Below, in pieces: positions 32,145 to 43,275 of a DNA stretch of 64,000 nt. The DNA is from Myotis daubentonii (taxonomy: Eukaryota; Chordata; Mammalia; Chiroptera; Vespertilionidae). The number at the start of each line of letters is the position of its first letter. The stretch's first letter is position 1. The notes beneath the pieces are model-generated. The model did no database searches, was not told where the DNA came from, and saw only the letters and a list, made by a program, of their open reading frames with translations. The stretch spans positions 105,736,671-105,800,670 of the forward strand of contig NC_081844.1 in the NCBI RefSeq assembly GCF_963259705.1, given 5' to 3'. The position numbers were made by a program, and so were the translations under genes.

Positions 32145-32455
32145 GTTTTGCAAACATTCCAGGCCGGGTCGGACCTCTGAGATTCTGCCTGGAATGCCGT
32201 CCTGTTCCTTTCTGCCAAGTGCGACTCTTGTTCATCTTCCAGGTCAAGGTTTCACTCCTCCTGTGCTATCTTCCTGGCCACCTCAGACTCCTTGCTGCTC
32301 CCCAGGCATCCCCTCCCCACCCCTACCCCCACCCCCAAAGCCCTGAGGTATTTCTGAGGTATTTTCTGCTCTTCCTTTGGACTGGGAGTTCTCTGAGGGC
32401 AGGATCTGTGTCTCATTTCTTTCTGGCTCCCCAGGGCTGGAACGGGATCTAGCGT
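32145..32455 (+). mobile_element. L2 LINE fragment
   Basis: CTGCCTGGAATGCCGTCCTG, AGGTCAAGGTTTCACTCCTC, then TGGACTGGGAGTTCTCTGAG, GGCAGGATCTGTGTCTCATT are consecutive L2 phrases in sense. Confidence 0.75.
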
Positions 32456-32605
32456 GCCGTGGGATGGATGGATGGATGGATGGATAGATGGATGGATAGG
32501 TGGACAGATAGGCAGATGGACAGATTGGGTGGGTGGATGGATGGACAGATGGATGGACAGACAGATGGATGGGGGGTGGATGGACAAGTGGACAGATGGC
32601 TGAGT
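32456..32605 (+). repeat. (GGAT)n imperfect microsatellite
   Basis: GGATGGATGGATGGATGG followed by interrupted GGACAGAT words. Confidence 0.9.
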
Positions 32606-33977
32606 AAATGACTGAACCTGGTGCTTCTGCTCTAGAATCCTGGGTGCTGAAGGCAGACTGCGGGCAGCTCCTCCTTAGCTTTTGTTCCTCTGCTCAGAAC
32701 AAACAGCCTCTTTGCTTGCAGGCGAAGGCTGCAACCCCAGAGCCCTCTGCGTCCTCCCCTCTCAGCCCCGGCTCCTGGGAGGGCTGGCTCCAGAGTGGCC
32801 ACCTACCTCACGCCGGAGCAGATTAGGCCTGAAGAGGCCTTGCTGAGTGGCTCGGGGTAGCCCCTGCTTGTGCTCAGGGCTTTCAAAGGCTGGGGGGACT
32901 GCGGGGGAGGGGCCTGACTTCAGGCCCCGCTGCTAAGTGGGCAGGGATTGTGTGCCCTCCAGGCCTTGACTGCAGGCAGCTTAAGGCAGGGCCCTAGGAG
33001 TTTTGAGACAGGAAAATGGTGTTTTGTCTTGTTAATGCATTCACTTGGCTTTGAACTGGAGAGTAGTCAGGTGTCCCCAGACGGCTGCTTTGAGCGGGTG
33101 TAGGGAGGGGGCAGGCAGTCAGGCCTGGATTACAGAGGCCTTCCCCGGGGAAGGGGGCCTTTGATGGGGCCGGTCTGTTGTCCGAGTCTGCTTTGCTGGT
33201 GGCGGAGCCCTAATGAGGGGAAAGGGCTGTTCTGAGGCATTCCCTGCTCTCCCTGGGGCAGCGGGCGGAGCCTCCTTTGATGTTGCAGTCCTTAAGCCAA
33301 GTGGGGAGTAATTGCCACAAGGTACAGAATGTTCTGGTTTCTTGGGGGGTCTGCAGCTTGCTCACAATGCCGCAGCCACCCTGGGGTGGGGGGGAGCAGC
33401 CGCTCCCGGCATGAGACAGCTCAGGAGGGCCGGGGCTGTTTGGGGGTTGGCTTTTTCAGGCTCACGGACCCACGCACGGAGCGGGACACACGCTCTACAC
33501 CGCGCAAGCACGCAACTTCGTCAACGGTATCATGTTAGAAGACAGGCATGCTTTGAAAACCCAGGAGTCCGTGGGGTGGAGGCGTCACGGCAAAGAGAAA
33601 AGGGAGCGGCCGGTGCAGACAGACTCGCATTCTGGTTCCCGCTTCGCCTCTTGTTCGCCGGGCCGGTCCCTGCGGCGTCCAGAGGGCTTCCCGCCACCGG
33701 GGCCAGCGCTGGGTGTGAACAATCACCTTTTACACGGCGATGATCTGACGGGTGAAAATCATGCCTGTCGCCATGTGAACGTCTCTGAGCGTCATTCATT
33801 CCACAAAATGTCCTGAGTGCCTGTCCTATGCCAGGCACCCCACTGCAGGGCAGGGGCGTAAGCTCAGCAGAAAATCAAGCAGACGATCTCCCCTTTATAG
33901 TCGTAATCTGGGGTATGAAGGATGGAGGCCTAGGAGGGGATGGCCAGTGGGGGAGTCGGCCCCTCCATAAACTACGG
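32606..33977. other. Unassigned DNA with a candidate conserved element
   Basis: Positions about 33225-33345 (CCTCCTTTGATGTTGCAGTC, TTAAGCCAAGTGGGGAGTAA) hold a TCF/LEF-like CTTTGATG and an NK2-like CAAGTGG within 30 bp. 33450-33530 is CpG-bearing. The 33312-33743 frame shows no domain. Confidence 0.35.
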
Positions 33978-34189
33978 CAGTGGTTCTCAACCTTCTGGCT
34001 CTTTAAATACAGTTCCTCATGTTGTGACCCAACCATAAAATTATTTTTGTTGCTACTGCATAACTGTCATGTTGCTACCGTTATGAATCGCAATGCAAAT
34101 ATCTGATATGCAGGATGGTCTTAGGCGACCCCTGTGAAAGGGTCGTTCGATCGCCAAAGGGGTCGCGACCCACAGGTTGAGAACCGCTG
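33978..34189 (+). mobile_element. SPIN-like hAT element, copy 1
   Basis: Left end CAGTGGTTCTCAACC, right end GGTTGAGAACCGCTG. The interior has ACAGTTCCTCATGTTGTGAC, CCATAAAATTATTTTTGTTG, and AGGCGACCCCTGTGAAAGGG. These match the SPIN (Space Invader) family known to have been horizontally transferred among tetrapods, including vesper bats. Flanking 8-mers AACTACGG and ACCTATGG match at 6 of 8. No transposase is encoded. Confidence 0.92.
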
Positions 34190-34229
34190 ACCTATGGGAT
34201 CTGAAAAATCAACCCTTCTCAATTGAGTA

Positions 34230-34480
34230 TAAAGTGCTTGGTAAATGCAACTTCATCTCATTCCCACCACCCCAACCCTTCTAACCTTGTTCAACATCTT
34301 TTTGAATCAGGAGCATCTTTCCACGGTAACCCAGGCTGACAGCACACTTTCTGGGTGTTGACTGGAACCCTGAGAAGCGGGCACACAAAGGGTTGGGGGC
34401 TTGCCTAGGTCACATAAGCAGGAGGGGGCTGGCCATGGAGCCGCGGGCTGGGGACTCCAGGGCGAGACCCTTGCTCCTGC
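34230..34480 (-). mobile_element. MIR SINE fragment
   Basis: AAAGTGCTTGGTAAATGCAA, then GGGCACACAAAGGGTTGGGG, CTTGCCTAGGTCACATAAGC in antisense MIR order. Confidence 0.65.
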
Positions 34481-35755
34481 CTCATGGCCAGATCCCAACT
34501 CTGTGCCTCCTCCTTCTGGAGCAAAACTCTGGCGAGTGCCAGGCCTTTCAGATTCTAGAGCTTCTAAAGAAGGGGTTGTGCCAGGGCTGCCCTGGCCTGG
34601 GGCTTGTTGATGCCCCCGATTGCAAACGGAGTCCAGGAGCCCAGAGTCCAGCTGTCCAGGTAGGTGTCTGGGCAGTGCCCGCACGCGCTGCAGCTGGGAC
34701 GGGCGACGGGCGAGGCAGGCCTTCCCTACTGGCTGATGTCATGAGCTCATTAGAGCAACGGGGTTTATAGTACAAGGCAACTGTCCAGACAATAAATTAA
34801 GCCGCACAATTTAGCACTTAATTATCCTCTCCCTCATCTGCTTCACTCTTGTTCCCTGGGTGCCTGTCTGGGCCTCCAGCTAGAGGGTGAGATTTTCCCT
34901 CTGCCTCACACCCACAGACCATCCATCACAGCCCCGCCGGTGCCACCCCGGGAACATCCCTCACATACTTTCCCCTCTCCACGCCCTGGTGGCCTTGACC
35001 TCAGCCAGGCCTCGCTCTCCCCCTGGGTGATGGCCGCCCAGTTCCTCCGGCTTCCCTGCCCCTCTCCGCTGTGCCCAAGTGGCACGATGGTGACTTCCCT
35101 CGGTCTTGGCGTTCGAAGCCCCTGAGCCCAGGGTGGCCTGCCTGCCTTACGGGGCTCCCCTCCTAGACGCCCCCCGCCCCCCGCCATCCTGAGGAGCCAG
35201 CAGCTGGGCCCAGGGAGAGGCTGAGCCCAAGTCCAGCAACGTCAGCCCATGATCGTCCACACACGTCATCCTCTCTACGTGGATGGCCCACCCCTCACAC
35301 ACGCACCCCTCGCCACTCACCTTGTGGAGCCAGGCCCGGCACAGCCCTCAGCTCTGCAATCTCCTCCTTCAAGAAGCCCCGGGTATTTTCTTGGCGACCC
35401 CACAGCTGAGACTCCTCAGCGCCTCCGCCCTCAGGGATGCTGGGCGGTGGGGAGGCCTGCCCGGGACCACAACATCCACAATAAGCCTCGCGGCCCGTGG
35501 GGAGCACCCTTGCGCCCATTCACTTCGGAGCCCTCATAGTTACAGCCTCACCACCAAGCCCAGGGAGCCGCGATCAGGTCCTCATAGGGGAGGAGACTGA
35601 GGTTTGATTCCAGGTCCCCGTCTGGCCGACTGGGCCTCAGTCTGGAAGGGCAGGGACCGTGTACCCGGCTCAGGGAGAACAGGTCGGAGGACCCCATGGG
35701 GCACGGGCCGAGGGAGGGCACTGGGGATGGGGGAGGGCCCCCATTTGACCCTGAG
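34481..35755. other. Unassigned DNA with a candidate conserved island
   Basis: Positions 34725-34840 (GATGTCATGAGCTCATTAGA, ACAATAAATTAAGCCGCACA, ATTTAGCACTTAATTATCC) are AT-rich and complex with homeodomain-type TTAATTA/TAATT cores. No repeat recognised there. The rest is GC-rich and featureless. Confidence 0.35.
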
Positions 35756-35850
35756 GAACTTGGCACCCCCACTGATGACTCCCTTCTGCTCCCCCATTTT
35801 ACAGTTGGGCAAATGGAGGCTCAGAGAGAAGGAGGAAGGGACAGGGAACA
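35756..35850 (-). mobile_element. MIR SINE fragment
   Basis: CCCCCATTTTACAGTTGGGC, then AAATGGAGGCTCAGAGAGAA, is the antisense MIR core. Confidence 0.65.
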
Positions 35851-36199
35851 AAGCTGAAGAGGAATAGGGACCAGGCCAGAATCAGGCGTCTGAGCCCAGT
35901 GCCCCTGAGCAGCAGCCTGGGCTGTGCGGAGACCACAGCGCGCCCGCCACCCCCTCCCTTCCTCACGCACTGGGTGAGGACATCCCCGCACGCTGCCCGC
36001 CCGGCACACCGCAGGGCCAGCGTCTCCAGGAGTCCAAGTTAGGGGGCCCCTGTCTGGTTTGCCTGCAGCCGCGCTCGGCACACGGGGAGCGCTCAGTCCA
36101 CGCTCGCCGAGTGGCTGCACTAGGAAGTGAGCAGAGCGTGGGAACAGTATCGTCTCCTCATTCCCGGCAGGACCCGAGGGGATGGCTAAGCACCCATCG
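35851..36199. other. Unassigned DNA
   Basis: CpG-bearing at 35935-36010 and 36068-36110, not a clear island. No gene recognised. Confidence 0.3.
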
Positions 36200-36335
36200 A
36201 AGCCCTTCTGCCCACGGACTCCTCACCACCACCTGCGGGGCCCGCGCCGTCACGCCCATTTTACAGACGAGAACGCCGAGGCCCACAGGGAGGTGCGGTG
36301 AGCCCAGAGCTCTGCGGTTAGAAGGCAGCTCTCAG
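36200..36335 (-). mobile_element. MIR SINE fragment
   Basis: GTCACGCCCATTTTACAGAC, GAGAACGCCGAGGCCCACAG, then AGCCCAGAGCTCTGCGGTTA in antisense order. Confidence 0.65.
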
Positions 36336-36990
36336 GCGCCCAGGAAATAAGGCCTTGCCGGGCTGTTTGTTTAGAGAAAGGATGTTTTCCTTCTGGCGTG
36401 TAAACAGGCGGAGGTCTCCCGAGAAGCCATTGTCAGTATCACCCCTTCTCCTGGGGGTCTGTCAGCTTACGTTCCGTTACTACCAACATTCCGCTGTGCG
36501 TGGATCCAAGAACCTGACCTCCAGTGGGACGCAAGGACATGTGTGTGTTGGGGGGTCTGGCAGCAGTGCTCTGGAAGCAGGGGCGGGGGGGGGGGGCTGG
36601 GGGGGCTGGGCAGGGGCTGGGCGCCGAGTCCAGGCACGGAGGCCCTTCCAGCACCTCCCTGCTGGGTGGAGCGGCAGGTTGGAGTTCCTGCAGCTTGTCC
36701 CTCATTTCCATAAGGGGGAGCTTGTGCACAGCCGATCCCTCCAGGCTGGTGCACGGCATCCAGGGACCTGCTCCCTGCGGCAGTGGCCAGCTGGGTCTCC
36801 AAAGGCCTGTGCCGGGTCCTGCCTCCTGCCTCCTGCCTCCTGCCTCCTGCCTCGGGTGAAGGACTAGGTGGGCAGCCAGGGGCATGCATGCAGGCTCTCC
36901 CCCCCTCACACCCCCTCAGCCATTTATCCACCCGAGGAACCAAGGGAAACCAGGGGCAAGGCCCCAGGTGGAAAGAACGCAGCTTTGGAG
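36336..36990. other. Unassigned DNA with G-runs and a CTCCTGC repeat
   Basis: G-rich runs at 36580-36620 could form quadruplexes. CTCCTGC repeats about four times at 36824-36852. No gene. Confidence 0.4.
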
Positions 36991-37165
36991 CCAGACGGGA
37001 TGGGACTCGCCCCAGCGCCATCGGGGACTGGCCACGTGACCTGGGGCTGGTCACTTCCCTTGGACCTCGGTTTCCTTATCTGTAACATGGAAATGCCAAC
37101 TTTAGAAGGTTGACAGGGTGGCGACTACTGTGCCTGGAGCCCAATAAATGCTCCAAAGTAAAAGG
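36991..37165 (+). mobile_element. MIR SINE fragment
   Basis: ACGTGACCTGGGGCTGGTCA, CTCGGTTTCCTTATCTGTAA, then GCCTGGAGCCCAATAAATGC, close to full-length MIR in sense. Confidence 0.8.
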
Positions 37166-37729
37166 GCTATCGCTATGACGATGGTCGCTGGGTTATTTCT
37201 GCAGGTCCTCTCCCTCCCACAGATTCCTGCTCGCAGGCCTTGGGTTTGCAAACGCAGAACCAGGTGCTTTGCTTAAGAGTAATGATGACAAAGCAAAAGG
37301 AGACTATTTTAGATGGGTGGGGGGCGGGGGGGGGGGAGGGGAGAGCCTCTATAGCTGAATTCTTCACCCAAGTTCAACAGCCAGCTTCTCTTCTTTTTGA
37401 ACGCTAACCCCCTCGTCCACACAGATGGGTTTTTGGGGGGGGGGGGCGGGGGGGATGTTAGTGACTCTGCCAGGTGCTGTTTCATTCCTGACTTGCTGTG
37501 GTCCTCGGTCTGAACCACTCCGTCTCCTTCCATTTGGTTCCTGCCAGCGAGCAGAGCACATATTTCAGGGCCCCTCTCTCTGGGAGGGGGACCCTCCCAC
37601 AGCCGCCTCTGTGCACGGTCACTTCACGGTCACGGCGCCACTCTGGGGGCGGAGAGACCGCTGCCAACGCACCCTGCGCCCCTTGGCTGCCTTCACAACA
37701 TTCTCTCCCCCCCGCCCCCCAAAATGGAA
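37166..37729. other. Unassigned DNA with two long G-runs
   Basis: G-runs at 37316-37342 and 37434-37453 sit 100 bp apart. No exon or repeat family recognised. Confidence 0.4.
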
Positions 37730-37932
37730 ATAGCATTTTCTCCCTGGTCATTTTATGGATTTGCGTGATCACCACCACAACCAGGACACAGCCCGCCCAT
37801 CACCACAGGGATATCCCTCGTTCTCTCCCTTCATCGTCACTCACAACCTCCGCCCTCCCCCCTCTCCAACCCCTGGCAACCAGGAATCGGTTCTCCGTCT
37901 CTAAACATTCGCCATGCTGAGAAACAGTTATT
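37730..37932 (-). mobile_element. L1M 3'-UTR fragment, antisense
   Basis: CATTTTATGGATTTGCGTGA, then CCCTCTCCAACCCCTGGCAA, CCAGGAATCGGTTCTCCG match the antisense L1M 3' UTR, as at 15980. Confidence 0.6.
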
Positions 37933-38358
37933 TCTCCGGAGCCAAAGAGTAAGTGCAGCCACTGGAAACTGGAGAAGGAGAGGCAACGGGTCTCCCGTTC
38001 AACCTCCAGAAGGAAGGCAGCCCCACCCACAGGGCGATCTCAGCCCATTCCGGGCTCCTGACCTCCGTCCGGAGCTGCTCGGCAATGACACGGGGTTGCT
38101 TAGGCCGCTGAGTGAGTGGGGGTTTGTTACAGCGGCAAGAGGGAGCTGATACCACCTGCGACAAAGACCCTGGCACAGGAATCGGCGGGCGTTCCAGCTC
38201 TTCCTGAGCTCATGGCTCCTCCTCCAGAGGATCCGGGGCCTCGCTTCAGTCAACGCCGGCTCCGACAGGCAAAGCACGTCCTTGAAGCCGCCTGCATTTT
38301 CTCGTGTGTGTGGGTCCTGCGTGTGTGCGTGCAGAGGCCAGGGAGAGGAGAGGGGGCC
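37933..38358. other. Unassigned DNA
   Basis: No feature recognised. GTGTGTGTGGGTCCTGCGTG near 38305 is low-complexity. Confidence 0.3.
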
Positions 38359-38369
38359 GGGCCAACGCT

Positions 38370-38612
38370 GTCTTTCTTTTTTTTTTTTTTTTAAATATTT
38401 TATTGATTTTTTACCGAGAGGAAGGGAGAGGAGGAAGGGAGAGGGATAGTTACAAACATCGATGAGAGAGAAACATCGATCAGCTGCCTCCTGCACACCC
38501 CCTACTGGGGATGTGCCCGAAACCAAGGTACATGCCCCCGACCGGAATCGAACCTGGGACCTTTGAGGCCGCAGGTTGACGCTCTATCCATTGAGCCGAA
38601 CCAGTCAGGGCA
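38370..38612 (-). mobile_element. Ves-type SINE, copy A3
   Basis: The minus-strand head is CCCTGACTGGTTCGGCTCAA, box B GGTTCGATTCC exact. A long T-run begins the plus-strand side. GGGCCAACGCT at 38359-38369 and 38613-38623 is an exact target duplication. The CTCF-like core has lost its CpG (GGGGGTGTG). Confidence 0.93.
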
Positions 38613-38649
38613 GGGCCAACGCTTTCTCTGAAGCATCCTACGTTGCCCA

Positions 38650-39075
38650 GTCCAGTATGGCAGCCACTAGCCATGCGTGGCTCCTAAGCTCTTGCCATAT
38701 GACTACTCCAAACTGAGATATGCTGCAAGTATAAAATACCCTGGATTGCAAATCCTTAGTGCTATTAAAAAATAAAATAAAAAAAAGGAACGGAAAGGAA
38801 GGGAAAGGAAAGGAAAGGAAAGGAAAGGAAAGGAAAGGAAAGGAAAGGAAAGGAAAGGAAAGGAAAGGAAAGGAAAGGAGAAAAGACCTCAGGAGTGATG
38901 TTCCAAATTGATTATCCACTGAAATTACAGTATTTGGATATCTGTTGGGTTAAGTAAATATATTAATAACGTGCATTTTACCTGTCTCTCCCTTCTTTTT
39001 TTAATGTGGCTACTAGGAAATTGTAAATTACATCTGTGGCTTGCATTTGTGGCTCACACTGTGTTTCTATTGGTC
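38650..39075 (+). mobile_element. Ancient hAT-type repeat containing an AAAGG expansion
   Basis: Order: AGTATGGCAGCCACTAGCCA, TGAGATATGCTGCAAGTATA, ATATCTGTTGGGTTAAGTAA, TTAATGTGGCTACTAGGAAA, then GTGTTTCTATTGGTCAGTGT. This is a widespread mammalian repeat with hAT-like ends, the same family as 2950-3290. Its A-rich middle has expanded into a pentanucleotide array. Confidence 0.65.
38785..38879 (+). repeat. (AAAGG)n pentanucleotide microsatellite
   Basis: At least 16 near-perfect AAAGG units from 38801, preceded by imperfect units. It is all-purine on the plus strand, so likely triplex-forming and length-variable. Confidence 0.95.
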
Positions 39076-39239
39076 AGTGTGGGGCCAAACTCCCTCACCC
39101 ACAGCCCTTTATGATCAGCCGTGGGCAGTGACAGGGCAGCGGCCAGAGCCAGGGGCTCGGCTCTCAGCCACCGCAGGCGAGTCCGCCAGGCCCTGTGGTC
39201 CTGCTCTCAGCGGCCAGTGCCCAACCACAGACCCCACAA

Positions 39240-39440
39240 TGCGGTGGGAAGTGCTGGGGTCAGAGAGACCTTGGTCTGAGTTCAGCTCCTCTGGAATTTT
39301 CTTGTCTTTGGCCCTTTATCCATTTCAGTTTCCTTATGCACGGAATGGGGAAATAACCCCATCACACTCCTGGAGGCATTCCTTTATTCTACCAACTTCC
39401 ATCAGACCTACTGTGTGCCAGGCACTGCTCTAGCCCCTGC
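39240..39440 (+). mobile_element. MIR SINE fragments
   Basis: AGAGAGACCTTGGTCTGAGT, TTTCAGTTTCCTTATGCACG, GAATGGGGAAATAACC, then CCTACTGTGTGCCAGGCACT. The last phrase is opposite to the expected MIR sense order, so two fragments may abut. Confidence 0.65.
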
Positions 39441-39589
39441 CTGGCTCCACAGCAGCCCGCAGCCCAGGGAGGAGCCGGCACGGTGTCCTGGCACTCAGAC
39501 CTCTGCCTGCCTCCAGAAACGCTCTCTGTCGCTAAGAAGAACTTTTCACTGGCAGTTTGATGACCCCACTGGTTCTCTGAGCTAGAATG

Positions 39590-39800
39590 GCAGCTCCGGG
39601 CATGGCTTTGAATCCACCTCAGCCACCACTTTATGCCTTTAGCTAAGTCATTCCTTTCTCTGTCCCTCAACTTCCCCATCGATAAACTGGGGCTGCTAAC
39701 ATTCCCCACCCCACCGGCCTGCTGTGAGCGTTAAACCAGACAGCACACACAGAGGGGGCGCTAAGTGTGGGAGCTGCTATCATTGTTGTCATCGCGATCA
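39590..39800 (+). mobile_element. MIR SINE fragment
   Basis: ATGGCTTTGAATCCACCTCA, TAGCTAAGTCATTCCTTTCT, GATAAACTGGGGCTGCTAAC follow MIR order over more than 150 bp. Confidence 0.8.
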
Positions 39801-41320
39801 TGAACGCGATCATTTCCTTGCCTTAGAGCCCAGCGATCTCAGGGCACCCAGGAGCGGTGAGTCAGGAGCGGAGAGGGAAGGCCTGGGAAGACCTGATGGC
39901 TATGCCCAGGATGAGCTGAGCCCTCGGGCCTCCGTCCAGGTGATGAAGACATTGCCCGACATCTTGGGGCTCAGGTCATGGCGGGCTGCCTACCCGTGGC
40001 CGTGCTCAGAAGATAACTCTTCCCTGCTGGCTGCCAACCCAGGCTCCATCCTCCTGTTTCGGACGCTGTTGGGGACCCTCCCATGGTCCCTCGGGGGACC
40101 TCCACCTGCAAACACCTGGGTCCTCTGCCCACTGCCGCTTACCAGGCCTGTGCTCAGGGCAGGGTTCCGGGCACCGGAAGTAGCCCCGATCCACCGAGGA
40201 CGGGGTGCTGCGGGCCGCAGTCCTCGGTCAGGGCACCTCCAAGTGTGCTCTCCATTGTCCCCCGTGTTTCTCCGTGGATTAAGCTCCCATTACCTACGGT
40301 GGGAACTGGCCTGATAAATACCTCATCGCCTGTCTTTCCTCCTCCGCCCCGCCTCCTCATCCTGCTGTTTCCTTGGCAGTTCAGGTTCTGCTTCTAGAAG
40401 AATCCAACCGAGACACCCTTCTCACTTCTTCTCAAGAGAACCCTGTGTTGGGTCCGTTATTTCTCCTCCCAAAGAGCCACGTGCCTCGGCGAGGTTGCCC
40501 CCTCCCATTCCGGGCTGCCCCTGGGCCTTACCTGTAACTGGTGGCGCCTGGCCAGGTACCCGGCCTCCAGCCCGAGGCATCCTGCTCTCCCCCCGGAGAG
40601 CGAGCTGCAGGAGAGGCACCAACCGGGAAAAGTCCTCTCCCGGAAAAAGGGGGCTCTCCCGCCGCCCCTTCAGGAAGAAGCGCTTTCCTGTCTGACCAAT
40701 GTCACATGCGTGCGGGTTTTAACGACGAAACTTGTGAGCTGAGCAGGTGCCTTTCGTTGGGCCGGTGGCTTTGCTACCAATAGACATGAGCACGTGGGTC
40801 CTGGGAGGGGGTTTCCGAGGGATGCACGGAAGGCACTGTCATTTACACCGACATTCATGTGAGTCGGTCAGTGGTGCAGAAGGCCACCGACCAGTCAGGG
40901 GGTCCCCTCTCCTGGGAACCCCGCCTTTCCAGAGGGCTCCTTGATACTGGGGTGCCACCACCGTGAGGAGGATTGGGGTTCCTATTTTTAAACACAGATT
41001 CAACTTTAAAAAGCAGGAGAAATGGAGCAGGCATCTGAGGGAATGGTGGCCCCCCCCCCCCAAATGATAGGTCCATGGTGTAACCCTGGGAACCCATGAA
41101 CCTGACTCTCCATGCATTGTCCTAGGTTATCCGGATGGGCCTTAAGTCCAGTGACGGCTGCCCTTGTAAGAGAAAGGCCAGAGGGAGGGTTGAGGCAGAC
41201 AGAGGAGAAGTGGGAAGAGGCACTGCTTTCTGAAGAACAAATATCAGCACAGGTTTCTGCAATATTTGTCAAAGGGTTTGTCCTCCACACCAGGCCTCCG
41301 TGTACAGGGAGCACCGCTGG
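39801..41320. other. Unassigned DNA
   Basis: The 196-codon frame starting at 39724 begins inside the MIR and contains no domain. C10 run at 41050-41060. 40960-41130 and 41180-41290 are unclassified. No gene supported. Confidence 0.35.
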
Positions 41321-41425
41321 TTGCCTTTGTACATGACGGTTGCCCTCTCTGAGCCTGTTCCTCCCACTGTTCCGTGAGGATCATCACGGTGCCCGCTGCC
41401 CAGGGCCGTGATGAGGGTCAAGGAG
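41321..41425 (+). mobile_element. MIR SINE fragment
   Basis: GCCCTCTCTGAGCCTGTTCC, then CCGTGAGGATCATCACGGTG, weak sense MIR. Confidence 0.5.
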
Positions 41426-42215
41426 CGCCAGAGGCTCGACAGCTCATCGGCTGCTTCAGGACACAGACTTTTGGTTTGTCCCGCATAATTTTTTTTTTTA
41501 AATTTGAATTTGTCACTAACCTTCCACGACCAGGGGACTTTATATGACAATCCCAGAGTCTCTTGAGAAGTCAAAAAAACCTGCCAACCCAACGTCACCA
41601 GGAAATAATCGGCTGGAGCTGACCCGCGGCTGGCCCGGCCCGGCCTCCTCTGTTCGCCGCAGTCCTCACCCCTCCCTATCACATTGCTTGCTCCCAACTT
41701 CATCCATTCCCCCTCGCTGCGCCGGCCCCTGTCAGCATCGCAGTTTGCAACTGTGCGGGAAAGCTTTCTGTACACTGTTCGCTAATTTCATTTCTGTTTC
41801 ACAAAAAAACAAATCCCAGGCCAGCCTCTCTTTCAGGAGACTGTCTCCAGTAGGGAGAGGGACTGATGAAAACCTCTGTCAGACAGAATTTTTTACTTAA
41901 TAGAATTTGTTGTAACCAGATCAGCAGCGTCCTTTAATCCCAGGCCTCTGACTTGTGGAAATCTCTTTGTTACCCAGAACTAGATACAAATGATGGTACT
42001 TGTTAAAACCAGGCGTGCCGGTGGAGAGAGACTTCCATTTATGCATGTTCTTGCCAAGATGTGGATGTTCCCGTCCTTCTCTGGTTTAATAGTTAAGTAA
42101 ACGTTCATTTTGGAATCTGGTTCAAACCAGTTCGAGAGGCGCTTTTAGGAAAAACCAACACCTTTGGTGTTTGCATTTTGTCACCAGAGCTAGCTCTGAT
42201 TTTCTTGGACTTCAG
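41426..42215. other. Unassigned DNA with a conserved-looking AT-rich block
   Basis: 41880-42180 (TTACTTAATAGAATTTGTTG, ATCTCTTTGTTACCCAGAAC, TCCATTTATGCATGTTCTTG, GGTTCAAACCAGTTCG) is of high complexity and lacks repeat hallmarks, so it is a candidate conserved non-coding element. Confidence 0.4.
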
Positions 42216-42430
42216 CGTCCGTGTATGGAATCGGCCTCAAGGTTTGGCTCTGCCTTCTCCTCGCTGTGTGACGTTGGGCTGTCACTCACCCTCTCTGGGC
42301 CTCAGCGTTCTCGTCGCTGAAAGGGTCAGAGGACTAGCCTCTACATCACTGGGTTGCTGTAGGGATTTGAGCTGATATATGCCAAGCTCGAGGAGGCATA
42401 AGAGCCCGGACACCGGAGATATTTATTATT
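42216..42430 (+). mobile_element. MIR SINE fragment
   Basis: CTTCTCCTCGCTGTGTGACG, CCTCTCTGGGCCTCAGCGTT, then GGGTTGCTGTAGGGATTTGA, sense MIR. Confidence 0.8.
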
Positions 42431-43275
42431 CTTATTGTGATTGATTGCTCTTTTATGAGGCTGCCTCGGTTGCAGGTTGGGAAGTAGAAATATGGATTGT
42501 GATGATTTTATTGTTCACACATGCCCGCAGCAGAATCCTGCCTCTATCTGCGGGCCTTAGAAGTAATACGATGATGAGCTTGATAGTAATTACGGGGACT
42601 CATATTTATCATATTTATTGGGTATTTCCTAAGAACTGATAGAACCCTCGTCCCCTCTCCCCTCCGGTGCTCCCTCCCCCTCTCCATCATGACCTGTGGT
42701 ACTTGTGAGTTAGTTCTGCGCTAACATGGGATGCCTTGGAAGTCTAGAATAAGAAAATATCCTCAAAGCCCGTGGATTGCACACCAAGTCACATACTTCC
42801 TAATTGTGGGTGTCCGCCTGTGAGGTCAGACCCAGGGCTGGGAGGTGGGGGGTGCTGTGGGCACACTGAGGGCACCGTTCTCTGATCCTCGACTCTATTC
42901 CTTGCATGGCAGGAGGGTTGGCATTCCTGGGCCTCCGGCGTTAATGCTGGTCACTGCAACCCTGAAAATGCCCTCCCATGAGTGCGGGTGGCCTGAGGGG
43001 AGTCTGAGAAGCACCATTGCAAATGAATATTCGCGCTCTCTCAGCCAGCAAACTCGGGCCAGACCCTCCATCCATCCATCTCTCCGAGGCTCAGTTTTCT
43101 GACCTGTCCAGTGGACAGTCAGGCCCATCTCGAGGGGCTGTTGGCAGTGGGTGTGAAGGAGGGGGTGTGCGATGTGCCCGGCGTGACCCTGGCACACGGA
43201 GGGTGCTCAGTGGCCAGGGCGCAGCTCGGTGCAGATCTGGCGTCGGCAGGCCCTGGCTCCCCTTCTTCCACTGAT
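42431..43275. other. Unassigned DNA with MIR-like scraps
   Basis: 43075-43205 has weak MIR phrases (CGAGGCTCAGTTTTCTGACC, then TGACCCTGGCACACGGAGGG). 42431-42640 is AT-richer and unassigned. Confidence 0.35.

Noticed and set aside
39724..40314. 196-codon plus frame
   Set aside because: Begins inside a MIR and contains no recognisable domain.
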